10,188 nucleotides of DNA from Actinomycetota bacterium (GTDB lineage Bacteria; Actinomycetota; Actinomycetes; Actinomycetales; Cellulomonadaceae): positions 1 through 10,188 of the forward strand of contig JAHIJU010000097.1 in NCBI GenBank assembly GCA_018898235.1, written 5' to 3'. Below the pieces are notes generated by a model. The model was not told the DNA's origin and searched no databases. It was given only the letters and a program-made list of their open reading frames with translations. This document shows positions 1 through 8,832 of the stretch, piece after piece (within the stretch, counting starts at the first letter, position 1; each line of letters starts with the position of its first letter). Made by a program: the position numbers and the translations under genes.

Positions 1-1
1 G

Positions 2-1483
2 CTCAAGGAGATCCAGGCCCGGCTCGGCTTCCTGCTCGACGTCGGTCTGGACTACCTCGCGCTCATGCGGCCGGCCGCGACACTGTCCGGGGGTGAGGCG
101 CAGCGCATCAGGTTGGCCACCCAGATCGGTTCGGGTCTGGTCGGTGTGCTGTACGTCCTCGACGAACCGTCCATCGGGCTGCACCAGCGCGACAACCGCC
201 GACTCATCGACACCCTGACCAGGCTGCGCGACCTCGGCAACTCGCTCATCGTGGTCGAGCACGACGAGGACACCATCCGGACCGCGGACTGGATCGTCGA
301 CATCGGACCGGGGGCGGGGGAGCACGGCGGTCGGGTCATCCACTCCGGTGACCTGGCGGGGCTGCTCGCGAGCAAGGAGTCGGTGACCGGCGCCTACCTG
401 TCGGGACGCCGGTCGATCCCGATGCCGTCGACGCGTCGGCCCGTCGACCCCGCACGTCAGATCGCGGTGATCGGGGCGCGGGAGCACAACCTGCGGGGCA
501 TCGACGTCTCCTTCCCGCTCGGGGTGCTGACGGCTGTCACCGGCGTGTCCGGATCGGGGAAGTCGACCCTGGTGAACTCGGTGCTCTACACGGTGCTCGC
601 CAACGAGCTCAACGGTGCGCGCAGGGTCGCAGGGCGGCACCGTCGGGTCACCGGGCTCGAGAACCTCGACAAGGTGGTGCACGTCGACCAGGGGCCGATC
701 GGGCGCACACCACGGTCGAACCCGGCGACGTACACCGGGGTGTGGGACCGCGTGCGCAAGCTCTTCGCGGAGACCACCGAGGCCAAGGTGCGGGGGTACG
801 CGGCGGGCCGGTTCTCGTTCAACGTCAAGGGCGGGCGCTGTGACGCGTGCTCCGGCGACGGGACGCTCAAGATCGAGATGAACTTCCTGCCGGACGTCTA
901 CGTCCCGTGCGAGGTGTGCCACGGGGCGCGGTACAACCGCGAGACCCTCGAGGTGCACTTCAAGGGCAAGACGGTGGCCGATGTCCTGGCGATGCCGATC
1001 GAGGAGGCGGCGGAGTTCTTCGCCGCGGTCCCGGCCATCGCCCGCCACCTCAACACGCTCGTGGACGTCGGCCTCGGGTACGTGCGGCTCGGCCAACCGG
1101 CGACCACGCTGTCGGGCGGTGAGGCGCAGCGGGTCAAGCTGGCCGCCGAGCTGCAGCGCCGGTCGACGGGGCGCACGGTCTACGTGCTCGATGAGCCGAC
1201 CACCGGGCTGCACTTCGAGGACATCCGCAAGCTGCTTGAGGTGCTTCAGTCGCTGGTCGACAAGGGCAACACGGTCATCGTCATCGAGCACAACCTCGAC
1301 GTGATCAAGAACGCCGACTGGGTGATCGACATGGGGCCGGAGGGTGGATCCGGCGGTGGGCTCGTGGTGGCCGAGGGCACGCCCGAACAGGTCGCCGCGG
1401 TCCCCGCCAGCCACACCGGGAGGTTCCTCGGGGAGCTGCTCGGACGCGGAGCCGCAGATCAGCAGGTGAAGGCCTCCGCCTGA
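2..1483 (+). CDS. uvrA: Excinuclease ABC subunit A, C-terminal half (5' end outside window)
   Basis: UvrA is the damage-sensing ATPase of cytoplasmic nucleotide excision repair; it loads UvrB onto lesions. The reading frame is open from base 2, so the gene begins upstream; 493 residues are visible of a family length near 950-1000. In order: the first ABC signature LSGGEAQ (83-103), a Walker B ending in LDEPSIGLH, a second Walker A GVSGSGKST (542-568), and a zinc module C-x2-C-x19-C-x2-C with cysteine codons at 839, 848, 908 and 917. Then come the second LSGGEAQ (1109-1129) and LDEPTTGLH. All ATPase and zinc residues in this half are intact. The usual partner uvrC follows, separated by an opposite-strand osmC-type gene. 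The ATG at 65 lies inside a conserved block and is not the start. The identity is essentially certain. Confidence 0.97.
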   Translation, partial: LKEIQARLGFLLDVGLDYLALMRPAATLSGGEAQRIRLATQIGSGLVGVLYVLDEPSIGLHQRDNRRLIDTLTRLRDLGNSLIVVEHDEDTIRTADWIVDIGPGAGEHGGRVIHSGDLAGLLASKESVTGAYLSGRRSIPMPSTRRPVDPARQIAVIGAREHNLRGIDVSFPLGVLTAVTGVSGSGKSTLVNSVLYTVLANELNGARRVAGRHRRVTGLENLDKVVHVDQGPIGRTPRSNPATYTGVWDRVRKLFAETTEAKVRGYAAGRFSFNVKGGRCDACSGDGTLKIEMNFLPDVYVPCEVCHGARYNRETLEVHFKGKTVADVLAMPIEEAAEFFAAVPAIARHLNTLVDVGLGYVRLGQPATTLSGGEAQRVKLAAELQRRSTGRTVYVLDEPTTGLHFEDIRKLLEVLQSLVDKGNTVIVIEHNLDVIKNADWVIDMGPEGGSGGGLVVAEGTPEQVAAVPASHTGRFLGELLGRGAADQQVKASA

Positions 1484-1526
1484 CGGGAGCTCGACCTGGG
1501 GGGTATGGCGGGAACCGGCGGTCGCT

Positions 1527-1560
1527 GGACCGGGCCGGGCGTAGCCGGACCGGGCCCGGC
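1527..1560. terminator. Possible terminator between convergent uvrA and osmC-family gene
   Basis: The 94-bp gap between the two convergent stops contains GCCGGGC (1534-1540) and its exact complement GCCCGGC (1554-1560), a 7-bp GC-only stem with a 13-nt loop. It overlaps two direct copies of GGACCGGGCC (1527 and 1547, 20 bp apart). There is no T-tract on either side, so this is not a classical intrinsic terminator. The position between convergent genes is the main argument. GC-rich DNA yields such stems easily. Confidence 0.35.
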
Positions 1561-1577
1561 GTGGGAACCGCGGCCGA

Positions 1578-2072
1578 TCAGCGCACGACCACCGGCGTGG
1601 GTCGGACGTCGACCGGGAAGTTCACCGACCGTGCGATGAAGCAGTGCTCGTGGGCGCGCTCGTGCAGACCCGCGAGCAGCTCGTCGGTGATCGGACCGCC
1701 GGCGGTCGTGGTGGCCGAGGCGAGGGTGACCTGGGGGCGCAGCACCACATCGCGGAACTGCCCGTGGCCGGCGGCCTCGATCCGCATCGTGCCGGACGCC
1801 CGGTCGGTGTAGTCCACGACGACGACCCCCGCCTCGGCCGCCAGGTGCAGGAGCCACAGCATGTGGCACTGGGCGAGCGCGCCGACGAGCAGGTCCTCCG
1901 GTGACCACCGGGTCGGATCGCCGCGGAAGGCCGGGTCGGAGGTGCCGGGGAGCGGGGGCCGGTCGGTGGCCCGGAGCTCGTGGTCGCGGCCGTACGAGGT
2001 GTAGCTGACCGTCCCGACGTCCCGGGCACCGAGCCACACGAGATCGACGTCGTAGGTGTGCAGCGCCGGCAT
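1578..2072 (-). CDS. OsmC/Ohr-family peroxiredoxin-like protein
   Basis: This predicted cytoplasmic protein has 164 residues, the usual OsmC/Ohr size (about 140-170). Family members reduce organic hydroperoxides with a pair of reactive cysteines. Both are present: Cys69 in LAQCHMLWLLHL, preceded by the conserved acidic patch WSPEDLL (57-62), and Cys144 in HEHCFIARS. The N-terminal TSYGRDHELR and the PLPGTSDPAFRGD loop also fit the family. The start at 2072 was chosen because family homology begins there; an upstream extension to 2204 is low-complexity and would run over the uvrC promoter. No good Shine-Dalgarno is seen, but TACCGT lies 6 nt before the ATG, suggesting a leaderless message. It is divergent from uvrC and convergent with uvrA, so it is its own transcription unit. 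Which subgroup it belongs to (OsmC, Ohr or YhfA-like) cannot be settled here. Confidence 0.88.
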   Translation of the reverse strand: MPALHTYDVDLVWLGARDVGTVSYTSYGRDHELRATDRPPLPGTSDPAFRGDPTRWSPEDLLVGALAQCHMLWLLHLAAEAGVVVVDYTDRASGTMRIEAAGHGQFRDVVLRPQVTLASATTTAGGPITDELLAGLHERAHEHCFIARSVNFPVDVRPTPVVVR

Positions 2073-2078
2073 GGCCCC

Positions 2079-2084
2079 ACGGTA
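2079..2084 (-). promoter_or_regulatory. Probable -10 element of the osmC-family gene
   Basis: Read on the minus strand, TACCGT fits the actinobacterial -10 pattern TANNNT and ends 6 nt before the ATG at 2072. That spacing puts the transcription start at or next to the initiation codon, as in leaderless actinobacterial mRNAs. No recognisable -35 hexamer was found. Confidence 0.5.
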
Positions 2085-2098
2085 GCTGTCGGTGACCG

Positions 2099-2110
2099 GA
2101 CCGGCCGGTC
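2099..2110. promoter_or_regulatory. 12-bp perfect palindrome in the osmC/uvrC divergent region, candidate operator
   Basis: GACCGGCCGGTC is a perfect palindrome. If the osmC-family message starts at its ATG, the site covers about -27 to -38 of that promoter, where a repressor would block the -35 region. It is about 93-104 bp upstream of uvrC, so it more likely serves the osmC gene. It does not resemble the AT-rich OhrR sites known from other bacteria. Short GC palindromes arise easily in this composition, so this is tentative. Confidence 0.35.
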
Positions 2111-2173
2111 GAGGCGAACGGCGGTGCCCCCGCGCAGCGTGCGCACCGGCGCTTGGCGGTCCGTCGCCGGCAC

Positions 2174-2195
2174 TGTCGGTCATGCGAACTAGGCT
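2174..2195 (+). promoter_or_regulatory. DNA-damage promoter (RecA-NDp / PafBC type) of uvrC
   Basis: TGTCGGT (2174-2180), then C, then 8 nt (2182-2189), then TAGGCT (2190-2195). The LexA-independent damage promoter first described for mycobacterial recA has the consensus tTGTCRgtg-N8-TAnnnT. This site matches the TGTCR core, the following GT, the 8-nt spacer and the TAnnnT -10. Its mismatches are the first t (here c) and the last g (here c). The -10 ends 7 nt before the uvrC ATG at 2203, placing the transcription start on the ATG and the TGTC element at about -29 to -23, where the PafBC-bound -26 element sits. A nucleotide-excision-repair gene is a fitting target. Confidence 0.72.
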
Positions 2196-2202
2196 CGCCG
2201 CC

Positions 2203-4242
2203 ATGGCCGACCCCGCCTCCTACCGTCCGGCACCGGGTGAGATCCCTGATTCGCCGGGGGTCTACCGGTTCTCCGACGAGCACGGCCGGGTCATCTACGT
2301 CGGCAAGGCGAAGAGCCTGCGCAGCAGGCTGTCCAGCTACTTCCAGGACATCACCGGCCTGCACCCCCGCACCCGCCAGATGGTCACGACGGCGGCGAGC
2401 GTGCAGTGGACGGTGGTCGGCACCGAGGTCGAGGCGCTCGCCCTGGAGTACTCCTGGATCAAGGAGTTCGACCCGCGCTTCAACGTCAAGTACCGCGACG
2501 ACAAGTCGTACCCCTATCTGGCGGTCACGATGGCGGACGCGGTGCCCCGGGTGCAGGTGATGCGGGGCGCCAAGCGTCCGGGCACGCGGTACTTCGGCCC
2601 CTACGCCCATGCCTGGGCGATACGCGAGACCGTCGACCTGCTGCTACGGGTCTTCCCCGTGCGTACCTGCTCGGCGGGGGTCTACCGACGCTCGCAGCAG
2701 CAGGGACGTCCCTGCCTGCTGGGGTACATCGACAAGTGCTCGGCGCCGTGCGTCGGGCGGATCTCGCCCGAGGACCACCACCGACTGGCCGAGGACTTCT
2801 GCACGTTCATGGCGGGGGACGCCGGGAGGTTCACGCGCCGGCTGACCGCGGCGATGCGGTCCGCGGCCGCCGCGCAGGACTACGAGCGGGCCGCCCGGCT
2901 GCGTGACGACATCGCGACCCTGGAACGGGCGACCGAGCGCAATGCCGTCGTTCTCAAGGACGGCACGGACGCCGATGTCTTCGCCCTGGCCGGCGATGAG
3001 CTGGAAGCCGCCGTGCAGGTGTTCCACGTGCGGGATGGGCGCATCCGCGGTCAGCGGGGGTGGGTCGTCGAGCGGGTGGAGGACGTGACCGACGCCGAGC
3101 TGGTGGAGCGACTGCTCACCCAGGTCTACGGGTCCGTCGACTCCTCGGGCGACGGCTCGGCCGTGCCGCGGGAGGTGCTGGTCCCGGTGCTCCCGCCCGA
3201 ACCGGAGGAGATGGAGGCCTGGCTCGCCGGTCTGCGCGGGCACCGGGTCTCGGTCAAGGTCCCGCAGCGTGGCGAGAAGCACGAGCTCGCGCAGACCGTG
3301 GCGCGCAACGCCGAGCACGCGTTGTCCCTGCACCGCACCCGCAGGGCCGGTGACCTGACGACCCGCAGCCAGGCGCTGCAGGAGATCCAGGAGGCGCTCG
3401 ACCTGGACAGCGCGCCGCTGCGCATCGAGTGCTACGACGTCTCGCACAACCAGGGGACGTACCAGGCGGCGTCGATGGTGGTCTTCGAGGACGGGTTGCC
3501 GCGCAAGGCCGAGTACCGGGTCTTCACGGTCCGCGGGCCGGAGGGTGACGGCGCAGTCGATGACACCGCTGCCATGCGCGAGGTGATCGGTCGCCGCTTC
3601 CGGCGGTATCTCGCGGATCGCGACGCCGCCGGGGATCTCGAGCTCGCGGACGCCGGGGACGAGCAGCCGGGTCGTTCGCGTAGCGGCCCGGTCGACGAGG
3701 CGACCGGGCGTCCCCGACGGTTCGCCTACCCGCCGAACCTGGTCGTGGTCGACGGTGGCCCGCCGCAGGTGGCGGCCGCTGCCGCCGCGATGGCCGAGCT
3801 CGGCATCGACGACGTCGCGCTGTGCGGCCTCGCCAAGCGGCTCGAGGAGGTCTGGCTGCCGGGGGAGGCGTACCCCGTGATCCTGCCGCGCAGCTCCCAG
3901 GGCCTCTACCTGTTGCAGCGGGTCCGGGATGAGGCCCACAGGTTCGCGATCACTGCTCATCGTCGGCGGCGGAGCAAGGGGATGACGGTGTCGGCGCTCG
4001 ACCAGGTGCCGGGTCTCGGTCCGAGCCGGCAGGCCGCCCTGCTCGCCGCCTTCGACTCGGTGCGCAAGCTGCGCGAGGCGACCCTCGAGGAGGTGGCCGC
4101 GATCCCCGGGTTCGGTCCGACGACGGCCGCTGCGGTGCTGCGGGCCCTCACCGGGGACGACCCGCCACCCGACACGTCCCACGGCGGGCCTGACGTGCCG
4201 TCGGATGCACCGGCCGGCCAACCTGGCAGGATCGAGGCATGA
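2203..4242 (+). CDS. uvrC: Excinuclease ABC subunit C
   Basis: UvrC makes both incisions flanking a lesion after UvrAB hands it over. The protein has 679 residues, a normal actinobacterial length. The N-terminal GIY-YIG nuclease shows GVY (19-21), YVG (32-34), Arg40 in KSLRSR and the EVEALALE glutamates (75-82). Four cysteines (156, 171, 179, 183) match the iron-sulfur cluster positions known for UvrC. A UVR domain that contacts UvrB lies near 218-252. The RNase H-like nuclease has Asp412 (YDVSH), Asp517 (VVVDGG) and His579 (DEAHRF). Two helix-hairpin-helix motifs fill 598-650. A charged loop at about 475-508 sits inside the RNase H domain. The start at 2203 is preferred over ATGs at 2182 or 2092 because MADPASYRPAPG matches the actinobacterial N-terminus and the -10 sits 7 nt upstream with no Shine-Dalgarno. 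The stop overlaps the rapZ start by 4 nt. Confidence 0.97.
   Translation: MADPASYRPAPGEIPDSPGVYRFSDEHGRVIYVGKAKSLRSRLSSYFQDITGLHPRTRQMVTTAASVQWTVVGTEVEALALEYSWIKEFDPRFNVKYRDDKSYPYLAVTMADAVPRVQVMRGAKRPGTRYFGPYAHAWAIRETVDLLLRVFPVRTCSAGVYRRSQQQGRPCLLGYIDKCSAPCVGRISPEDHHRLAEDFCTFMAGDAGRFTRRLTAAMRSAAAAQDYERAARLRDDIATLERATERNAVVLKDGTDADVFALAGDELEAAVQVFHVRDGRIRGQRGWVVERVEDVTDAELVERLLTQVYGSVDSSGDGSAVPREVLVPVLPPEPEEMEAWLAGLRGHRVSVKVPQRGEKHELAQTVARNAEHALSLHRTRRAGDLTTRSQALQEIQEALDLDSAPLRIECYDVSHNQGTYQAASMVVFEDGLPRKAEYRVFTVRGPEGDGAVDDTAAMREVIGRRFRRYLADRDAAGDLELADAGDEQPGRSRSGPVDEATGRPRRFAYPPNLVVVDGGPPQVAAAAAAMAELGIDDVALCGLAKRLEEVWLPGEAYPVILPRSSQGLYLLQRVRDEAHRFAITAHRRRRSKGMTVSALDQVPGLGPSRQAALLAAFDSVRKLREATLEEVAAIPGFGPTTAAAVLRALTGDDPPPDTSHGGPDVPSDAPAGQPGRIEA
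4227..4232 (+). promoter_or_regulatory. Possible internal -10 (or Shine-Dalgarno) before rapZ
   Basis: CAGGAT lies 6 nt before the rapZ ATG at 4239, inside the last codons of uvrC. It resembles a TANNNT -10 with C in the first place, and would allow a leaderless rapZ transcript independent of uvrC. The embedded AGGA (4228-4231) is also 7 nt from the ATG and could act as a Shine-Dalgarno on a uvrC read-through message. The sequence alone cannot separate the two uses. Confidence 0.4.
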
Positions 4243-5180
4243 CCCACGAGCCGTCGCCCATCACGGTCCCGGCGGGGATCCCGGCACTGGAAGCCGCCAC
4301 CGGGGCGCCGCGGCCGTCCCTTCCGCGCGTCATGCTCATCACCGGCATGTCGGGCGCCGGCAGGTCCCGTGCCGCCGCGGTGCTCGAGGACCTCGGCTGG
4401 TACGTGGTGGACAACCTTCCGGTCCAGATGCTCGAGCCGCTGGTCGGCATGATGACCTCGGGGACCGCGGCCCAGGGCGCGCAGCGGCTGGGTGCCGTCG
4501 TCGATGTGCGTGGCCGCGACTTCGCGGATCTCGCGAGCGTCCTGGACCAGCTGCGCCGCCAGGGTGTCGAGCTGCGCATCCTGTTCCTCGACGCCTCCGA
4601 CGAGGTGCTGGTGCGACGGTACGAGCAGGTCCGCCGCCCCCACCCGCTGCAGGCGGGACGCACGGTGCTGGACGGCATCACGAGCGAGCGCGCACTGCTG
4701 GCCGATGTCCGGGAGCGGGCCGACTGGGTGATCGACAGCTCGGCCACCACGGTGCACGATCTGGCCCGTCAGGTGCGCGCCGCGGTCGCCGAGCCGGGTG
4801 AGGACGACGTCCAGGTCTCGTTGCTGTCCTTCGGGTTCAAGTACGGGCTGCCGCTCGACGCGGATCATGTGGTGGACGTCCGCTTCCTCGCGAACCCGTA
4901 CTGGATCACCGAGCTGCGGCACCTGACGGGTCGCGACGCCCCGGTGCGTGACTACGTCCTGGGCCAGCCGGGTGCGCTCACCTTCATCGACCGGTACGTC
5001 TCCGCGCTCGAACCGGTGCTGGACGGGTACCGGCGGGAGGAGAAGTACTTCGTGACCATCGCGGTCGGCTGTACCGGGGGCAAGCACCGTTCGGTGGCGA
5101 TCAGCGAGGCCATCGCCGTGAAGCTGCGAGAGAGCGGTTGCCGGGTGTCCGTGCAGGCCCGGGATCTCGGCAAGGAGTGA
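4239..5180 (+). CDS. rapZ: RNase adapter / nucleotide-binding protein RapZ (YvcJ family)
   Basis: RapZ is a P-loop protein. In Escherichia coli it binds glucosamine-6-phosphate and guides RNase E to the GlmZ small RNA; the B. subtilis relative YvcJ hydrolyses GTP. The role in actinobacteria is less clear. The protein is 313 residues, slightly longer than the usual ~285, mainly through an N-terminal tail of about 28 residues. Visible motifs: P-loop GMSGAGRS (36-43), then YVVDNLP (55-61), DVRGRDF (89-95), the FLDASDEVLVRRYEQVRRPHPL region (116-137), SFGFKYG (197-203), DVRFLANPYW (213-222), and the C-terminal GCTGGKHRSV (277-286), which is part of the sugar-phosphate site in E. coli RapZ. The ATG overlaps the uvrC stop (ATGA), so it can be cotranscribed with uvrC. 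yvcK follows directly, as in most Gram-positive bacteria. Confidence 0.95.
   Translation: MTHEPSPITVPAGIPALEAATGAPRPSLPRVMLITGMSGAGRSRAAAVLEDLGWYVVDNLPVQMLEPLVGMMTSGTAAQGAQRLGAVVDVRGRDFADLASVLDQLRRQGVELRILFLDASDEVLVRRYEQVRRPHPLQAGRTVLDGITSERALLADVRERADWVIDSSATTVHDLARQVRAAVAEPGEDDVQVSLLSFGFKYGLPLDADHVVDVRFLANPYWITELRHLTGRDAPVRDYVLGQPGALTFIDRYVSALEPVLDGYRREEKYFVTIAVGCTGGKHRSVAISEAIAVKLRESGCRVSVQARDLGKE
5172..5177 (+). promoter_or_regulatory. Shine-Dalgarno that decides the yvcK start
   Basis: AAGGAG sits at the end of rapZ, overlapping its last sense codons. It is 8 nt before GTG 5186, the ideal distance, but overlaps the alternative GTG at 5177. It therefore favours 5186 as the yvcK initiation codon and implies translation from a rapZ-yvcK message. 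Confidence 0.75.
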
Positions 5181-5185
5181 CATCG

Positions 5186-6217
5186 GTGGGTGAACCGCTC
5201 CGGCCGCGACGAGGCGGCGGGCACGGTCCGGCGGTGGTGGCCCTCGGCGGCGGCCACGGTCTGTCGGCGACGTTGTCGGCCCTGCGACATCTCACGGACG
5301 CGATCACGGCCGTCGTCACGGTGGCGGACGACGGTGGTTCCTCGGGCCGGCTGCGCGATGAGCTCGACGTCCTCCCGCCGGGCGACCTGCGGATGGCGAT
5401 GGCTGCCCTGTGCGACGACAGCGGTCCTGGCCGGACCTGGCGCACGCTGCTCCAGCACCGGTTCTCCTCGCTCGGGCCGCTGGACCAGCACGCACTGGGC
5501 AACCTGCTCATCGCCGGGGTGTGGGAGATCGTCGATGACCCGGTCGCGGGGCTGGACCTGCTCGGCGGTCTGCTCGGTGCCCGGGGCCGGGTGCTGCCGA
5601 TGTGCCCCGTGCCGCTGCAGATCGAGGCGGATGTCCGGCGGCCGGACGGCGGCCTGGAGATCGTGGTCGGACAGAGCTCGGTGGCCCGGACGGCCGACCC
5701 GATCGAACGGGTGCGGCTGCTCCCGGCTGCGCCGCCGGCCTGCGACCAGGCGGTGGCGGCCGTCCGCGCGGCCGATGTCGTGGTCCTGGGGCCCGGCTCC
5801 TGGTACACCTCGGTGCTGCCGCACCTGCTCGTCCCGGATCTGGCCCTGGCGCTGCAGACGACGACGGCCCGCTCGATCGTGGTGCTGAACATCGAGCCGG
5901 AGGAGGCAGGGGAGACGGCGGGTATGCGCGCCTACGAGCACCTGGAGGTGCTTCGTGAGCACGCGCCCGCCCTGTTCGTCGAGGCGGTGGTGGCCGATCC
6001 GAGCTCGGTCGACGACATCGTGCGGCTGGACGAGCTGGCGTCCTCGATGGGTGCCCGGCTGCTGGTGAGGCAGGTGCGACGTGGTGACGGGTCCGCCCGG
6101 CACGACCCGCTGCGGCTGGCCGCGGCGCTGCGGGACGTGACCGAGGGCGTGTTCGGGGACGTCGACGTGCACATCACGGCCGCTTCGGGTGGCCCGGCGC
6201 GCGCGGTGCCTGAGTAG
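5186..6217 (+). CDS. yvcK: Gluconeogenesis factor YvcK/CuvA (CofD-like UDP-sugar-binding protein)
   Basis: The protein has 343 residues and is cytosolic. YvcK proteins bind UDP-sugars such as UDP-GlcNAc and are needed for growth on gluconeogenic carbon sources and for normal peptidoglycan synthesis; the mycobacterial CuvA is a member. Hallmarks: the glycine-rich VVALGGGHGLSATLSAL (17-33), VTVADDGGSSGRLRDEL (44-60), PPGDLRM (64-70), DQHALGNLLIAG (100-111), VVVLGPGSWYTSVLPHLLV (198-216) and VVLNIEPEEAGETAGM (232-247). The start GTG 5186 was chosen for its Shine-Dalgarno spacing; GTG 5177 (4-nt overlap with the rapZ stop) would add three residues. It is cotranscribed with rapZ. In most actinobacteria whiA comes next; here an opposite-strand ABC gene intervenes. 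The stop codon lies at the foot of the downstream inverted repeat. Confidence 0.95.
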   Translation: MGEPLRPRRGGGHGPAVVALGGGHGLSATLSALRHLTDAITAVVTVADDGGSSGRLRDELDVLPPGDLRMAMAALCDDSGPGRTWRTLLQHRFSSLGPLDQHALGNLLIAGVWEIVDDPVAGLDLLGGLLGARGRVLPMCPVPLQIEADVRRPDGGLEIVVGQSSVARTADPIERVRLLPAAPPACDQAVAAVRAADVVVLGPGSWYTSVLPHLLVPDLALALQTTTARSIVVLNIEPEEAGETAGMRAYEHLEVLREHAPALFVEAVVADPSSVDDIVRLDELASSMGARLLVRQVRRGDGSARHDPLRLAAALRDVTEGVFGDVDVHITAASGGPARAVPE

Positions 6218-6280
6218 ATCCGGCGGCGGCTCAGCCCCCCACGGGCGCCCCGGGGGGCTCCCCGGGGTCCAGGGGCCGGA

Positions 6281-6282
<2 letters not shown>
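6217..6282. terminator. Nested inverted repeat between convergent genes, probable bidirectional terminator
   Basis: The outer arms GATCCGGC (6217-6224) and GCCGGATC (6275-6282) are perfect complements. The inner arms AGCCCCCC (6233-6240) and GGGGGGCT (6252-6259) are also perfect, with an 11-nt loop. The left outer arm starts at the last base of the yvcK stop codon, and the right outer arm takes in two bases of the opposite gene's stop. No T-run follows on either strand, so it is a GC-rich hairpin rather than a textbook intrinsic terminator. The placement in a 63-bp tail-to-tail gap supports a two-way role. Confidence 0.7.
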
Positions 6283-8659
<2,377 letters not shown>

Positions 8660-8749
8660 CGCGTCTTCTGCTCCGGGCTCGGGGGCGGTCGGCCGTGTCC
8701 ATGATCGGTGGTCTCGGCTGATGGTGCGACGGGTCCGTGACCAGGTGCG

Positions 8750-8766
8750 GGCGCCGCCGGGGCGCC
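8750..8766. repeat. Short GC inverted repeat in the divergent intergenic region
   Basis: GGCGCC (8750-8755) and GGCGCC (8761-8766) flank a 5-nt GCCGG, giving a 6-bp stem and also a direct repeat, since each arm is itself a palindrome. It lies in the 214-bp gap between the start codons of the UvrA2-like gene and whiA. It could be an operator or a leader hairpin for the minus-strand gene. Chance is a real possibility in this composition. Confidence 0.25.
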
Positions 8767-8788
8767 GTGGACCGGGTCCTGGCTGTGG

Positions 8789-8795
8789 CATAGTG
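8789..8795. promoter_or_regulatory. Candidate shared -10 region for whiA and the divergent UvrA2-like gene
   Basis: CATAGTG stands out as the one A/T-containing patch in a GC-rich stretch. On the plus strand CATAGT (8789-8794) is a plausible -10 preceded by TGG, with a weak TGGACC 15 nt upstream. The start would fall near 8801, leaving a leader with a Shine-Dalgarno at 8819. On the minus strand the overlapping CACTAT (8795-8790) is also -10-like and would give the ABC gene a leader of about 120 nt. Neither -35 is convincing. Confidence 0.35.
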
Positions 8796-8832
8796 GCCCA
8801 GCCCCAGCCGGACTGCCCAGGAGTGAACTCAG

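Noticed and set aside
2111..2195. LexA SOS box before uvrC
   Set aside because: CGAAC occurs at 2115 and 2185, but no matching GTTCG half-site follows at the required 4-nt spacing.
2092..2202. Longer uvrC start at 2092 or 2182
   Set aside because: The family N-terminus begins at 2203 (MADPASYRPAPG), and the damage-type promoter with its -10 lies between these codons and 2203.
2644..4221. 525-codon open frame antisense to uvrC
   Set aside because: It is the complement-strand shadow of a certain gene in GC-rich DNA, with no recognisable motifs and repetitive Arg/His/Leu/Gly composition.
5138..5185. yvcK starting at ATG 5138 or GTG 5177
   Set aside because: 5138 would overlap rapZ by 43 nt without homology. 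5177 overlaps the Shine-Dalgarno itself, whereas 5186 sits 8 nt after AAGGAG.
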